Source of the DNA: Cyathus striatus
Taxonomy: Eukaryota; Basidiomycota; Agaricomycetes; Agaricales; Nidulariaceae
DNA: 64,000 nucleotides
Direction of reading: 5' to 3'
Assembly (NCBI GenBank): GCA_025738555.1
Contig: JAOVFP010000002.1
Location: forward strand, 930,001-994,000
The notes under the pieces were generated by a model. That model worked only from the letters and a program-made list of their open reading frames with translations. It did no database searches and was not told the origin of the DNA. This document shows, piece by piece, positions 34,700-45,966 of this stretch (position 1 is the stretch's first letter; every line of letters starts with the position of its first letter). The translations under genes were made by a program, and so were the position numbers.

Positions 34700-35640
34700 T
34701 AGAACGAGTCAGATGAACAAAGCCCTTCGGACGTCGATCAACGAAGCCAACCCGTGTAGCTCCTCTAGAACCTGCTAGCTTGCAACGAGCCCAGATATCT
34801 CCTCTCTTAGCTCGACCAGCTCGAACGCACCTCGAAGAAGCGCTGCGCGCGCGCTAAGTGTCTCCGACAGAGCAGGCCGGGTATACACTACTTCGACCTG
34901 CTGTAAGCATAATCGCAGCATGAGATCCCAAACCGGGCGAGACGACACTACCACAACCAGCGTAGGCAATCGAAATCGCATGAAGTCGTCTCTGTCATGC
35001 TCTCGCAGGTACCGTATCACAGCTACGCCTGAACCACGTCTGAAGCAACGGGACTGTGGTGCCAGGGGAGAGTCGTTCGAGAGCTAGGAGCTAGTCCAGA
35101 GGTATCGTTACGCATGCGTACAGTCTACAGCCGGAACACAACACAACTATACGGGATTTGGACCGTTTCCTGTTGGCAGCATGGTCAAGCGTGTGTGTTG
35201 AGGATACGTGGCTTGCCCCCGGGCTCCGAACCCCAACCACCCGAATAAGCATGAGAGTGACGAGGTCAGAGGAGGTGTTCGTTGTTATATGTCTTGTTGA
35301 AGTTGCAGAAGTAAAGGTAGAAGACGAAGACGAAGAGCAGAGCAGAACAGCAAGCACAGCATAAAAGATAGCTTTAAGTTCTCCCACAATAGGATCCAAG
35401 GCCAAGCAAGTCTGACAACAGTCTCCTTTCTATCTTATCTCGTGGTTATCTGTCGAGTTATGGCGTGCTCCTATAACTTATAAGTACTTCGAGGTGCCGT
35501 GAAGTATGCGACGGCAGGAAGGCGTTTCGGACGATGGGGGCGGAAGGCAGAGGTGGACCGTGGGGGCTTGGGTCGGGAAGGTATCATCGTTTTGCTACGT
35601 GGGAACTTTCAATTTGAATCCGCTTCTCCGAGCTCCCCGA
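34700..35640 (-). pseudogene. GH79 intron relic joined to urate oxidase 5' relic
   Basis: 34,740-35,210 matches the long intron of the GH79 gene at 61.3-62.2 kb (AGCTCGACCAGCTCGAACGC and GAGAGCTAGGAGCTAGTCCA words). From about 35,260 the sequence matches the urate oxidase first exon and upstream region, badly decayed (frame lost after SSDLVTLM). There is no coding capacity. Confidence 0.7.
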
Positions 35641-36450
35641 CGGGCCGTCCGGCTCGAGTTCATGTAGCTGTTCATGTTCATCACAACTTCAAGTTTATCA
35701 TCAAATTCAGCTTTTGACCTCATGAAAGGGAAGCAGGCGGATATTATCATTTAGCTATGCCGATCAATTGAGATCACACTAGAAAGCGTGTAGGAGCAGC
35801 GGTGTCTGAATGAGCGCTTGCCAAAGCACTTGCATCACCAAGGAGAATCCTATTGCACTAGTCACGACGCCATGAGCGACAGAAAGGTACAGTAGTAAAA
35901 CAACATATGAATGAGGAGTAGAGGACGTAGCGAAAGGCCACAGTGCGCGATACAACGAACGATAAATGCGAAAAAATAACGGATGAAGAAAAGAAAGGAA
36001 AGGAAAATATTATGCGAGGAGTAGGAGGGTGGATAACGCGAAAAACCGAGCGACGTCAACAACAAGTACTCATGAAGTCCGCATGACTTCATGATGAATA
36101 GAGAAAATGCTGCTCCTCTCCGATTGGCCCAGTGCAAGTCTGCGCTCTTCACTTGTCTATGTATGATACCTAACGCTCACGTTAAACGTTCAAATGCTTT
36201 CTATATTCTGTAGATCCGAACTAAATTAAGTACTTTCGAGTCCAAATGTCAATAGTGATAGGTGCAATTATTACAATTTAAATTTGAAGGGAGCTGAAGA
36301 AAAGATCTGTACCAAGACCAACTAATAACTTCGCTGGGATTCCAAGTCAATCACATCCAACACTTGCCACGCACTGATGGGGATAGCCTTGCACTTTCTC
36401 CCCCCTGCTCCCGAAGCGCTAAATAAAACTATTGCAATCCCAACTCGCTA

Positions 36451-36545
36451 AGGTTAATGCACTAAGAAAGCTCTCGTATTTGCCTGACTTATGTCCTTGG
36501 GAATCAGATTTCATCGAGAATGAGTAGAAAAGACGCCTTTGCCAT
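36451..36545 (-). pseudogene. F-box gene fragment
   Basis: Near-identical to 31,190-31,285 of the F-box-like gene (the SQGHKS-KYERFL coding segment), ending abruptly before the dsRBD block. It marks the left edge of duplication unit 2. Confidence 0.75.
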
Positions 36546-36663
36546 ATATATTAAATGGCGGATAGGTGATGGAACAATACACTCAAAGATAATAACAAGT
36601 TAATAATACAAATTTATGACCTTGATTAAGAGACCTAAGAAGCATTCTATCACAGTGGAAAAG

Positions 36664-37071
36664 CTACGCAGTTCCAGCCTTCAATGAATGGTAAAAGGTA
36701 TTGAGAGCTTCGAAAGCCGCTTTTTCTTTGGCGGCATTCTTCGTCGGCTGCGGCTCGCTTTTACCCCACTCAATATCATCCACTAGTAGTCAAATAAATC
36801 ACGAATAACTAAACGTTTTTGCAAATAGTGATCCCTTACGAAAACAATAAGCAGTCCAGGTTGGAGCGTGCTGTGGGCCATTCTGGACACACTCATAAGT
36901 GATTGTTTTGCCGTACTTCTGGCAGACTTCGTTATTAAGCTGGTTTCTATAATCTATGTCGCAAATGAATGTGAGTATTGATGCCAGACTGAGTTGAGAT
37001 AGAGCATATTTAACATACGAGTTATGAACTGGGTGCTCATTTTGCGAGAACAAGAATAGATTGTGGTGCAT
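36664..37071 (-). pseudogene. Standalone dsRBD gene with lost splice donor
   Basis: Exon 1 starts in frame here (MHHNLFLFSQNEHPV), but the donor GTTGGTAACT of the sister copy reads GTTCATAACT, so the GT is gone. The dsRBD exon (YRNQLNNEVCQKYGKTIT, then CVQNGPQHAPTWTAYCF) and the last exon (DDIEWGKSDPQPTKNAAKEK, stop at 36,664) are otherwise intact and even keep APTW where the sister has ALTW. Without the donor, translation runs into intron sequence that stays open for a while but loses the correct phase. Probably a pseudogene, with a lesion different from its sister. Confidence 0.65.
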
Positions 37072-38078
37072 TCTTTATGTATACTGAGGAAGGAAGTTCG
37101 GCCTTACTCTGTTTAAAACTACCTTTGGGAATATGCAGGCAATTCGAGATCTTGCGGCTTTGCGAAGACCTTCATAAGCTTGGATATGATGGAAGAGAGG
37201 GATGGAAATGCATTTGAATACATCTAAATCAATTCATTCCAGCATTCTTTCAGTTCTTGTAACTCTTATCTCCCCCTCACTATCTCAGATCCTAACAGGT
37301 ACACATCCCATAAAGTGTAAATTAAGGTGTTTTTAGCCTTTAATACTATTCTTCTTAGGCCGGCAGGTGCGGTGCTAGCTCTAGGTCAACTATGCACTTT
37401 TTTTTGCCTAGCTTCTATGGATTTTAGCGGTTCCGAGTCTACTACACTGTAATCATTTGTGGGTCTGTTAGGCCCCTTGCACAAATACTGTCTCCCGTTA
37501 GCACAATGACATTTGGTGACGTTTGACGTTTAATAATAAATCTCTTAAGTACGTAGGGAGGTTTTCCTTAATGTACCTTTCATGTCACCGGATGCTGGTA
37601 CTCAGACCATAAGGGTTGTATTCCCACAAATAACCCAGTAGCTGGCGGTAGTAAAGGACTTCGAAGAGTCAAAACCATGTTGTAAAGAATATTTCGGACC
37701 AACTGAAGTTCAATGTAAATTTCGAAGTCGGATAACGTCTCATACCCGAGTAAACATCTTGAAATTTTACGACCTATCGTGCGAGGTACCAGCTTCTTTT
37801 CTGAATGAAGCCCGAGGTAGTTTCAGATTGGAAAGAACTACACCACACTGAATAACGAGCTCAATAGATTTGTGCAAGTGTTTACACGGAATAATACCAA
37901 TATAATACCCGGCAGTGGTATATTTACTATTCCAAGATTTTAGGGTCCGATCAAGGTCCGATAGGAGGGTTGTCGGGACGGCATTAACCTTTCATATCCC
38001 TGCCCGGCACCGAACTGGAACATTTTCATAGATTGTAACGTAATTTCTACTGGAACCATTTGGTAAGGGCAACAAGTC

Positions 38079-39594
38079 AAAAGTCGTCAGATCGTAGAAT
38101 TATGGACCAGGATCTGAGAGTGTTATCCCTGAACTAATGCATATTTGGATGACCCTTGATACGGCATTTGGCCGGCACTGCTTAGCAAGCTTGAAGCAAA
38201 CAAGTATCCGGCAAGTCGGCATCTTGACCTCTAAGTTCTAGCTAAGCAATAACTAAGTACCTTACAATGTGTTCGACTCGCATTCCTTTGCATACTTGGT
38301 CCTTCGGCGCAACCTCACGAGGACTATATAATTATATGTACGGATTCTAGTGGAGTAAGTATGTATTTATAGGTAACTTATTATATAATCGGATCATTCT
38401 GGAATGACTATCTACAATTGGCACCATTAGCTCGTGTTCAGAAGGGGAATAAAAGGTTGAAGTATTGTCTCTGCTCTGAGGTGAATATGCTAAGTGTGGT
38501 ATATATCTTGGAACATGAGGGCTAGGATTTGAACGAATCCGGCGTGGAGATTGTCTTCGTAAATCCTGAGTGGTAGGCATTTGGTTTGACCGCCAAGCAT
38601 CATATTCTGCTGGAGATGTTAGCATATTACCTTGATAATCCCCAGGAATTCAAAGCTTCATTTGTTCTTCTATAGTGATCTCGAGTGAATACTGGTATAT
38701 TTTATCAGCTGCCAAAATCTGTTCCCAACTTGGGTGCCGATCTTTGAGATGTCGTGGCATATTATATTCCCAGTGAATCTCCCCACATCCAGCGATTTTG
38801 CAGGCAATTGGAATGTTTGTGCATGGTTTACTCTTCGGGACACGCGAGGCTGTAGATAACAAAAGTGGGTATGCATACCTACAGAGTAAATCGACTCTGT
38901 TATGACTTATACTGCGGATTTGGCATTTTCCTTCGCTCATAGACTGCCCACAAAATCCACAAGGAAAATCATGCTAATTATGCGTCTTATAGAATAGTAT
39001 TAACACATATAGTGGATAAAACCGAAATTACCAACTTCCAAACTTTGCCAGGCAATTTGCACCACCTTGATGTTTCTCCATTGGCTTTGAACCACGATTG
39101 AATGCATGTTTCACATACTCAAAGCACCTTGTGCAAAGTATTTCCTTATTTCCCGACTTAAAATCTCCCTTTTGGATAGGGAGAGCGTGATCTTCCGTGA
39201 ACAGAAACTACTAAAGGACATCTTTATAACTAGAAGCACTATATGAGACACTAGAATTTGAAGAGGGCGGAGGAGCGCATATATGGACAGGAGAACTGTG
39301 AGACAATTGAACATCACCAGTATATACACTAGATACAGATGTGGGCTGGCATGGTTGTTGAATTGGCGAGAATGAAACGCGTCAAGAACGACGCGTCAAG
39401 TACACGAGACAAGTGACGACACGTTAAGCAAGGGTGACCGGTGACGAGCCGTTGATGAAATGTTCACGGGCCCGTTTGCCTCTGTCGGAGATTTAAAAAA
39501 GTTCAGCCAAACAAGTTTGTTTGCTTCAGCTTGGGGGGGGGGGGGGATACCCTCCGTGGGAACTGGTATGAGATCGGCGGATCTGACGACTCTT
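38079..39594. mobile_element. Mutator-like (MULE-type) non-autonomous element carrying a zinc-finger gene
   Basis: The termini AAAAGTCGTCAGATC (38,079) and, inverted at the other end, AAGAGTCGTCAGATC (ending 39,594) match in 14 of 15 positions. The flanks carry the direct repeat GCAACAAGTC (38,069-38,078 and 39,595-39,604). Duplication unit 1 has the uninterrupted site near 33,455 (GAGCAACAAGTCCTTGATT). A 9-10-bp target duplication points to the Mutator superfamily. There is no transposase. The interior holds a zinc-finger gene on the minus strand and a G run at about 39,533-39,546. The TIRs are short for a classical MULE. Confidence 0.82.
38347..39180 (-). CDS. Zinc-finger protein carried inside the Mutator-like element
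   Basis: Three cysteine-rich pieces in order. First, EILCTRCFEYVKHAFN with PMEKHQGGANC (39,040-39,170). Second, FPCGFCGQSMSEGKCQIRS (38,910-38,970). Third, SKPCTNIPIACKIAGCGEIH with WEYNMPRHLKDRHPSWEQ (38,700-38,840), the PCTN-x-P...C-x4-C...W-x-YNM-x-x-H-x4-HP zinc motif seen in multicopy Agaricomycete proteins. A Pro/Ser-rich tail follows across an intron (38,347-38,625). I could not fix all splice phases, and the start is uncertain. The gene may be cargo, or a remnant of an element-encoded protein. Confidence 0.6.
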
Positions 39595-40711
39595 GCAACA
39601 AGTCCGTGATTCCTCACTTGGTTATTTATTTATTTAACAGGATCATTTGGGACCCTTCTACAGTATTTTCCACACGTAGTTGTCATTTGCCAAATTTTCA
39701 TAAGTTCCTAGGCCTCAGAACCATTAGTTTGGGTAAGTAATGAACGCTAAATGAACACACTCATGATTCCTGTTGTTGATAATCAACTAACTGAATTTTG
39801 AGATCCGTCTGCGAAGATGTGGCTTTCATGTACAATGGCACTAGTGCTCACTGGGGCCTCGGAACCATTGGTTTGGAGCAGTGAGACGCAATAATCATAT
39901 AGAAACAACTTCCTTTGAACGTCGGACTGAACCACCTATGATTCTTTTTGATAAAATATTTAGAACTAGATGAAGAAAAGTGAACGAAACTTCCATGTCG
40001 AAACTGTAACTTTAAAATGAGATATATATATGAAACGCTAGATTACACATAAATGTCACCACGAAGAACACACTTTACTTACCACGAACTTTCTGGGTTG
40101 CAAATCACTGATGTTGTATACATTCGGGAGCGAATTGGGAGCGAAACGGTGAGTTCATCGGCGACTCTCACAGTAGCAAGTACTTACTAGTAAAACCGGG
40201 CTACATGTATTGTCGAATCGAATTACACTCTGCTCGCTGTGTATCACTCAGCAGTTGGTCTTTCAATGTTCATTCACATCATTAGCCTAACACAGTTATG
40301 GCAGGAGGAAACTCAGGTTCATGACAAACAATTAGAGTGAGCAATGTCGTGCTCGTACCTGATAATACTAACGCAGTGGGATAGCATGTGCTCCTATGGG
40401 TTAAGACCTCCGAGATATCATGAAATGGAAACATGATTATAGAACTTTAATGTCAAACAAAAGGGGAATTCGATACTGAGTGATATTGAAATATATATAT
40501 AACGGCATCCTCAGAGGCCAATAAGACAGACTTCAAAGAAAGGTGTCAGTAGCGAATACGCTAATCCTTGCGCATGGGGTATTTGTGATGTAAGTACACC
40601 ATTCCCTTGGCATCCCTAAGCTGCTCTACTACGTTGCAGTATAGATCGATACTTATCCATCAACCCGTTGCGAGGGTCCGACTCAAGACTAGAAGTACAG
40701 TGATTAAATGT

Positions 40712-42130
40712 CACGATGGAGCATCATAGATGAGCCGGGTTGGACCTTCATCGTCTGTACACAACCGGACGGAAGAAGGAAGGATATAGGCTCAAGGTTG
40801 GGAAAGGAGATGCGAGGAGGCATACGAATGTAAATAACAAGAATGGACATCCCAAAAACCTAAAACTGACGCATAATATGTGAACGGAGACTGCGAAATC
40901 GTCGCGAATACATCTTCGAGGTCCCTACACACGAAAATGTGTCATCACAGGCAGTAAAGCGAAGGTTGCGATTGGGAGCTAGCGGTTCAGAATGAATCGG
41001 TTGAAAGCCCTTCGGATGTCGACCAACCAAGCTACACCCGTTTAGCTCTTCTAGAACCTGCCAGCTTGCAACTAGCTCAGGTACTCTCCTCTCCTGGCTC
41101 GACCAGCTCGAACGCACTATGAGCAAAACAAGCACCCAAAGCACAACACCACCATCTTCCCCAAATCAAGCAATGCGGATCAACGTGCGTGGTTCTTACT
41201 AACCACTCAAACGACCTTGGGGAAGCAAAGCGCACACTGAGTGTCTCCGGTAGAGCAAATGGGGTATACACTACCACGACCCTCTGTAAGCAGAAACGTA
41301 ACATGAAATCCCAGGCTGAGCGCGGACGACGCTACCACCACCAGCGCGTGCAGTCAAAATAGCACTAGGTCATCCCTTCCCTATTCTAACAGGCATCGTA
41401 GCACAGCCTGGGCCTGGGCCACGTCTGAAGCAACGGGACTGTGGTATGAGGGGAGAGTCGTTCGAGAGCTAGGAGCTAGTCCAGAGGTATCGTCGCGCGT
41501 GTGCACAATCCACGGCCGCAACCCAACTATACGAGTAGGACTGTTTCCTGCTGGCTGCTTGGTCGAGCGTGCGTGACAGTGTCGACTCGCTGACTGCTAC
41601 GCAGCTTCAGGGCACCGACCCAACGACGAACAACGCACAACTGCCATTCCGTTTAGGATGTCGAAGAAGATGGGACCGAAGTGCATGAGGATGTCGTTGT
41701 AGTATGGGTCTGGGTCAATGTGTTCGAGTAGTGGGGGAGGGTGCAGTCGTAGTTTGATCTTAGGGGGCCTGTTAGCTTGCATAAGGGAGGGAAGGAGAGG
41801 AGGGGAGCGAAGAGAAGGGTAAGAGAAGAGAAAGAAAAGAAGAAACACACCCATCTATCCTATTCCCCTAATTCTAATCCTCAAAGGCTTCGATATCCTC
41901 ACTGCCAAATTCGAAAGATAGTTCTTCATAACATTAGGCTGTAGCTTCACAACGGTGCCTCCTACCTACGCCATACATCAGTACCAACAACACCCTAAGT
42001 TCAACTTTAAGCACAAGCTTTAAGAGTAGGGACGCACATAGAGTTTCGAACGGAGCCAACTCCCACGAAATCCCGATATAATGATTGGATATCATGCTCG
42101 AGAGCTGTGCTGCGTTGGGGGAGGACGGAA
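40712..42130 (-). pseudogene. GH79 glycosidase relic
   Basis: Matches the GH79 gene at 59.9-63.1 kb. It contains the exon 5 equivalent (DLEDVFA near 40,900, donor changed to GTCAG), the long intron (40,940-41,640), then a deletion that removes exon 4 and most of exon 3. The start of exon 3 (LEHIDPDPYYNDI, then HFGPIFFDILNGMA), exon 2 and the 3' part of exon 1 follow, up to 42,130. There the homology ends in the middle of an exon and urate oxidase sequence begins. The catalytic Glu exons are absent. Confidence 0.8.
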
Positions 42131-42131
42131 T

Positions 42132-42780
42132 TCACAGCCTCAGCACTCTCTCCCGAATAAGCACAGAGAACAACATACCTAGTCTCGATGTTGTCCTTGA
42201 CGAGAGCTTCGACGTTGTATTCGACCACATGGTGCCACTTTCCTTCGCGGACGACGCGAAAGACGCGTACTTTGGTCTTGCCGTAGCGCGCGTGGGTGAG
42301 AGTAAGGAGATTAGAGGACATTTCTTGGTTCTGGTTGTTGCGATTGGTAGTTGAAGTAGAGCTTGAAGATGAAGATGAAGATGCGAGTAGCAAGCATAGA
42401 ACAGACGCTTGACAGACGCTATAAGTTCTCCCACAATAGTGCAGGATCCAGACCAAGCAAGTCTGATAGCGGTCTCAAACCGCGCTCTCTGATTGGCCCG
42501 TTCTTACATATCTTCACACGCACATCAGCCTTCCTATCTTATCTTGTTGTTATCGCTGGAAATGTGGCATGCTCCTATATTTCGAGGTGCCTCTGAACTG
42601 AACTAACATGAAGTACGCGACAGCAGGAAGGCGTTTCAGACGATGGGGGCGGAAGGCGGAGGACCGTGGAGGAATCAACGGGAGGAGAGGGAGTGTGTCA
42701 TCATTTTCCTACGTGGGAATTATTAATCCGCTTCTCCAAGCTCCCCGACGCACCTTCAAGTTCACGATGATCATCAAATT
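42132..42780 (-). pseudogene. Urate oxidase first exon and promoter relic
   Basis: MSSNLLTLTHARYGKTKVRV and REGKWHHVVEYNVEALVKDN are intact at protein level, as is the donor after IETR. About 30 codons downstream, intron sequence stops at the GH79 junction at 42,131. The upstream block (42,470-42,760) is well kept, with a TATAAAG motif at about 42,834. No other urate oxidase exon follows, so the product would be truncated. Confidence 0.82.
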
Positions 42781-43716
42781 CAACCTTCGAGCTTCGAGCT
42801 TCAAGTTCATTATGTTTTGGTTTCCAGTCGCTTATAAAGCTCCGCGACCTCTTTATTTACATAATTTAAATTTTCAAAATTTTAAACTTTCAAATGAGTC
42901 CACTATCCGGTTTAAAATGTTGTCCGCATCTCACATTTGAATTTTATTTAATATGTGATTCGTTTTGATTTCCCCGAACAGACGAACGTCTAATTACTAT
43001 TTTTATCGGCGAAAAAAAATAATTATTGTTTCTCTCTGAGAGCCACTCCCTAAGTACCTGTTACAAGTACTGTCAGTATTAGTAGCATAGCGCAGTGGGA
43101 GCATGTAGGGTTTCATATAGCCCTTTAACTTTCTAGTACAGTCGAACCTACAGTAGTCCGCGTGGGTCGGTGAACATCAAAACATATGGGTTGTGATGGG
43201 TGTGAATGGCTGAGTGTGCTGTGCGGCGGGTTGTCAAGGCGGGTTACGGGTTCATACATGTATCATCGTTACTATGTGCTAACTGCTAATACAAGCTTGG
43301 CTGTATAGCGCTTACAATTAACCCTCAAGCTCAAGGCCTGAGGCCAGAGGTCATCGAAACAAGTTGTGCTGATTGCCGGTTTTGCTGTACAAGTACTATT
43401 CCTAACAGAAATAAGGCACAGCACACTATGTACCTTAATACCCAATTTTGGTAGTCTATTTACTATCTTTAATGGTGAGAGATCAATTATCCTTTATCAT
43501 TTCAGAGAAGCGCTATTTACTTGTTACACATAACGTATCTCCGACAGCCATGGCTGACTTTAAGGATCAGAAGTGCACTGAGATATCTAAACTGCATTAT
43601 TCTGATGAGAGAGAGAATGGGGTGTTAGGTACTCCGGTCCGAATCAAGATTGTACAAATTAAATCAGTATAATAATCGCCGTATAGCTGAATGAACTCAA
43701 CGAGACTAGTGTAATC

Positions 43717-44060
43717 ATATACTGCATTCAGGTCGGCCTACCCATATACTCTGCAATGAGACGGGATATGGATCGATACAATGATCCGAACCTATATTTC
43801 ACAGCTTAATCGGTATACTTAATTTTCGCTGTACGGCTGCAAACCCAATGCAATTAGATATTATTTGGCAGCGCAGACTTATACTGCATTCATGTCAGCC
43901 TACCCATGTACTCTTCAATGGAGACGGAACATGGGTCGATACGTGATCGGAGTGATCCGAGTCTGACAATTCTCCCTGTAAGGCCACTACAAACAACGCG
44001 ACTGGATGATATGTTGCAGCGCGCACGTACAGTGCATTCACATCAGCATATCGATATATA
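43717..44060. repeat. Tandem repeat, mirror of the array at 6,340-6,730
   Basis: TACTGCATTCA-GTC-GCCTACCCAT recurs at about 43,720 and 43,880, and as TACAGTGCATTCACATCAGC near 44,030. A TCAATG-GACGG motif lies between. The unit is about 160 bp. Confidence 0.65.
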
Positions 44061-44303
44061 CTCATATCGACTAGTATACTAGCGACATGCATTTCGTAGA
44101 AGACATGCAATTGGATCTTAGTGTAAGCCTGACACAGACTTTTTTTTTTCCTGAGCCGACACAGCAGCCTTTCACTTAGAGGCCTTATAAGCAGCAAAAT
44201 GCGCTATGAGTGAGATAACAAGCTAAGTAACTCACTCACCAGAACTCGCACTCACATTTCAATCCGTCTCCTATTAAACTACCTATTTGATAATCCTTCG
44301 AAG

Positions 44304-44668
44304 ATGAACAATCAACAGGGTGGCAGACCGCGTATTTGGATTCACTTGTCTTATCCCTTAATTTCAATGCTTATTCTTATGTTTATTAAACAGACTATAG
44401 AAACGAGCTTAACCACGCAAAACAGGTTCTTGGTTGTCGTATCGAGTTCGAAGACGGTTGCGTCGGACCGAAGGATGCCCCAATTTGGACTTCGACCTGT
44501 ATGAGTGAGTTTCGATATCAGAGAAATGCGTAGAGATCATGAACTAATGATTTGTCAGTCAACGACGTAGAGTATGCCAGAGGGTCTGGTCAAAACAAGT
44601 CAGCTGCTAGAGAGCAGGCGGCTTGTGGAGCGCTGACAATCCTCCGCAATAGGCATCCTGGCCTTTAA
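44304..44668 (+). CDS. Standalone dsRBD protein, arm 2 copy
   Basis: Exon 1 encodes MNNQQGGRP. The middle exon has YRNELNHAKQVLGCRIEFED and VGPKDAPIWTSTCM. The last exon has NDVEYARGSGQNKSAAREQA and ALTILRNRHPGL, stop at 44,668. Splice sites and frame are kept in all three exons. Relative to the arm 1 copy there are about 20 residue changes, including AAF to AAC in the last helix, yet no frame loss. That suggests the two copies have been under some constraint since the inverted duplication. Single-domain dsRNA binder by family; role unknown. Confidence 0.75.
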
Positions 44669-45966
44669 TGTTTGATTCTCGTTTACTGCGTCTATGTCTT
44701 AATACGCCGTATGGAACCCACAGCCAGTATATTTCCTGTGATCATTCTTAACTACATACATTAAGCTTTTTACTACATAGAACTAGTTCTGTACTTACGT
44801 CTGTACCCTAATTATTACTTATGCTACGTTTAATTATATATAAAGGGAATATATTATTATTTTTTGGCATCGAGTACATATACCTGAGCATAAAAGCGAA
44901 GACAGAGAATGCACGCCTACGTATCTATGTATCTCCAGCATTTGTTGACTCGTTGTTCAAATTTCACGCTATACAGGGTCATTAATTCTCTTTAGCTCAT
45001 CTATACTTCTCTTCTTACTTTCGTCACAATTTCGTCATCTTCCAAATGCATGAACTCTTGCAATGAGATCTTGATGGAAGCCTTTGCTTATTTTATGATA
45101 TATATCCTTACTTAGTAGGATTTCGATACATAAAGAGAATATATCGCAATTATCTCGGTCCGATGCCCGAGTAGAGTACTGGGCAAAGCAAACGCAAAGT
45201 TACTGACGTACTTACTTGTATTACGTAATCGTCAGTGATGGATCTTGACGTGTTTGCGACCTGCGTTGCGCGCATTCCTTCATGTGTTCAACGTTCGACT
45301 CGCATCTCCGCTCAACTCTTACTGACTCGGGTCATTTACCAGCACACACCAACACCTATACGCCACCTACACACCCGTCAAAGCAACTTCACCTCGATAA
45401 GTATGTGGCATTTGCTTGTCGTAACTTTGGTAAGTAAGTATTGAAGTCTAAACCCATTCCATTGCATAATTACTAATGAATTGTGCCTGAATTCTGGCCT
45501 TCAGGGCCAAGCACTAAGTGCTAAGTATTTAAAACCCGAATCCTACTCCACTCATCGGGACCGGTACGGGTACTATGAAAAATTTGAAATGTCTTTGGAC
45601 ACTAAGTCTGGACTGTTGCCCTTCCTAACATGAGCGTCGCGCAGCTCCGTTGATTCGAAAGGCAATATGCTTGGTATGAATCGCCTTTATTCCTTATTTA
45701 TCACCTTGCTGTGCTTTTATATCACTTTTATCTTGACATTCCTCGATCGACTAACTGATTCTAGTTGGGGGTCCATTATCATGATATTGATCTGAAAAGA
45801 CATAGCATGCTGTTATAAATAACCAGGTGGCTTTGGAATGTATTTGCCATTGGTTTCAACTTCAGCTTCAACGATATCTGATCCCCAAACATAGCTACGT
45901 CTGCCTATGAACATTCTCCTGCACTAGCATCTTCATCTGCTATACTTAACGTGGCACAGGTATGAT

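Larger units (their letters stand above)
31985..35720. repeat. Direct segmental duplication, unit 1
   Basis: Matches 36,590-42,800 in the same orientation: dsRBD gene, a 2.3-kb spacer, GH79-derived sequence and the urate oxidase 5' fragment, in that order. Unit 2 is longer mainly because of a 1.5-kb mobile element and a longer GH79 relic. The flank of unit 1 is the F-box gene at 30.1-31.5 kb. A 95-bp remnant of the same F-box gene precedes unit 2 (36,451-36,545), so the duplication originally included it. Confidence 0.8.
36590..42800. repeat. Direct segmental duplication, unit 2
   Basis: Second copy of the block at 31,985-35,720. It contains the dsRBD copy at 36.7-37.1 kb, the spacer interrupted by a Mutator-like insertion at 38,079-39,594, GH79 exon and intron relics (40.7-42.1 kb) and the urate oxidase first exon and promoter (42.1-42.8 kb). 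Its right end runs into arm 2 of the inverted duplication. Confidence 0.8.
42700..45930. repeat. Inverted segmental duplication, arm 2
   Basis: Reverse-complement partner of 3,900-8,200. It lacks the solo LTR and the 829-bp TIR element and so preserves both empty sites. It ends at 45,930 within the first exon of the Ras homologue. Confidence 0.85.
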
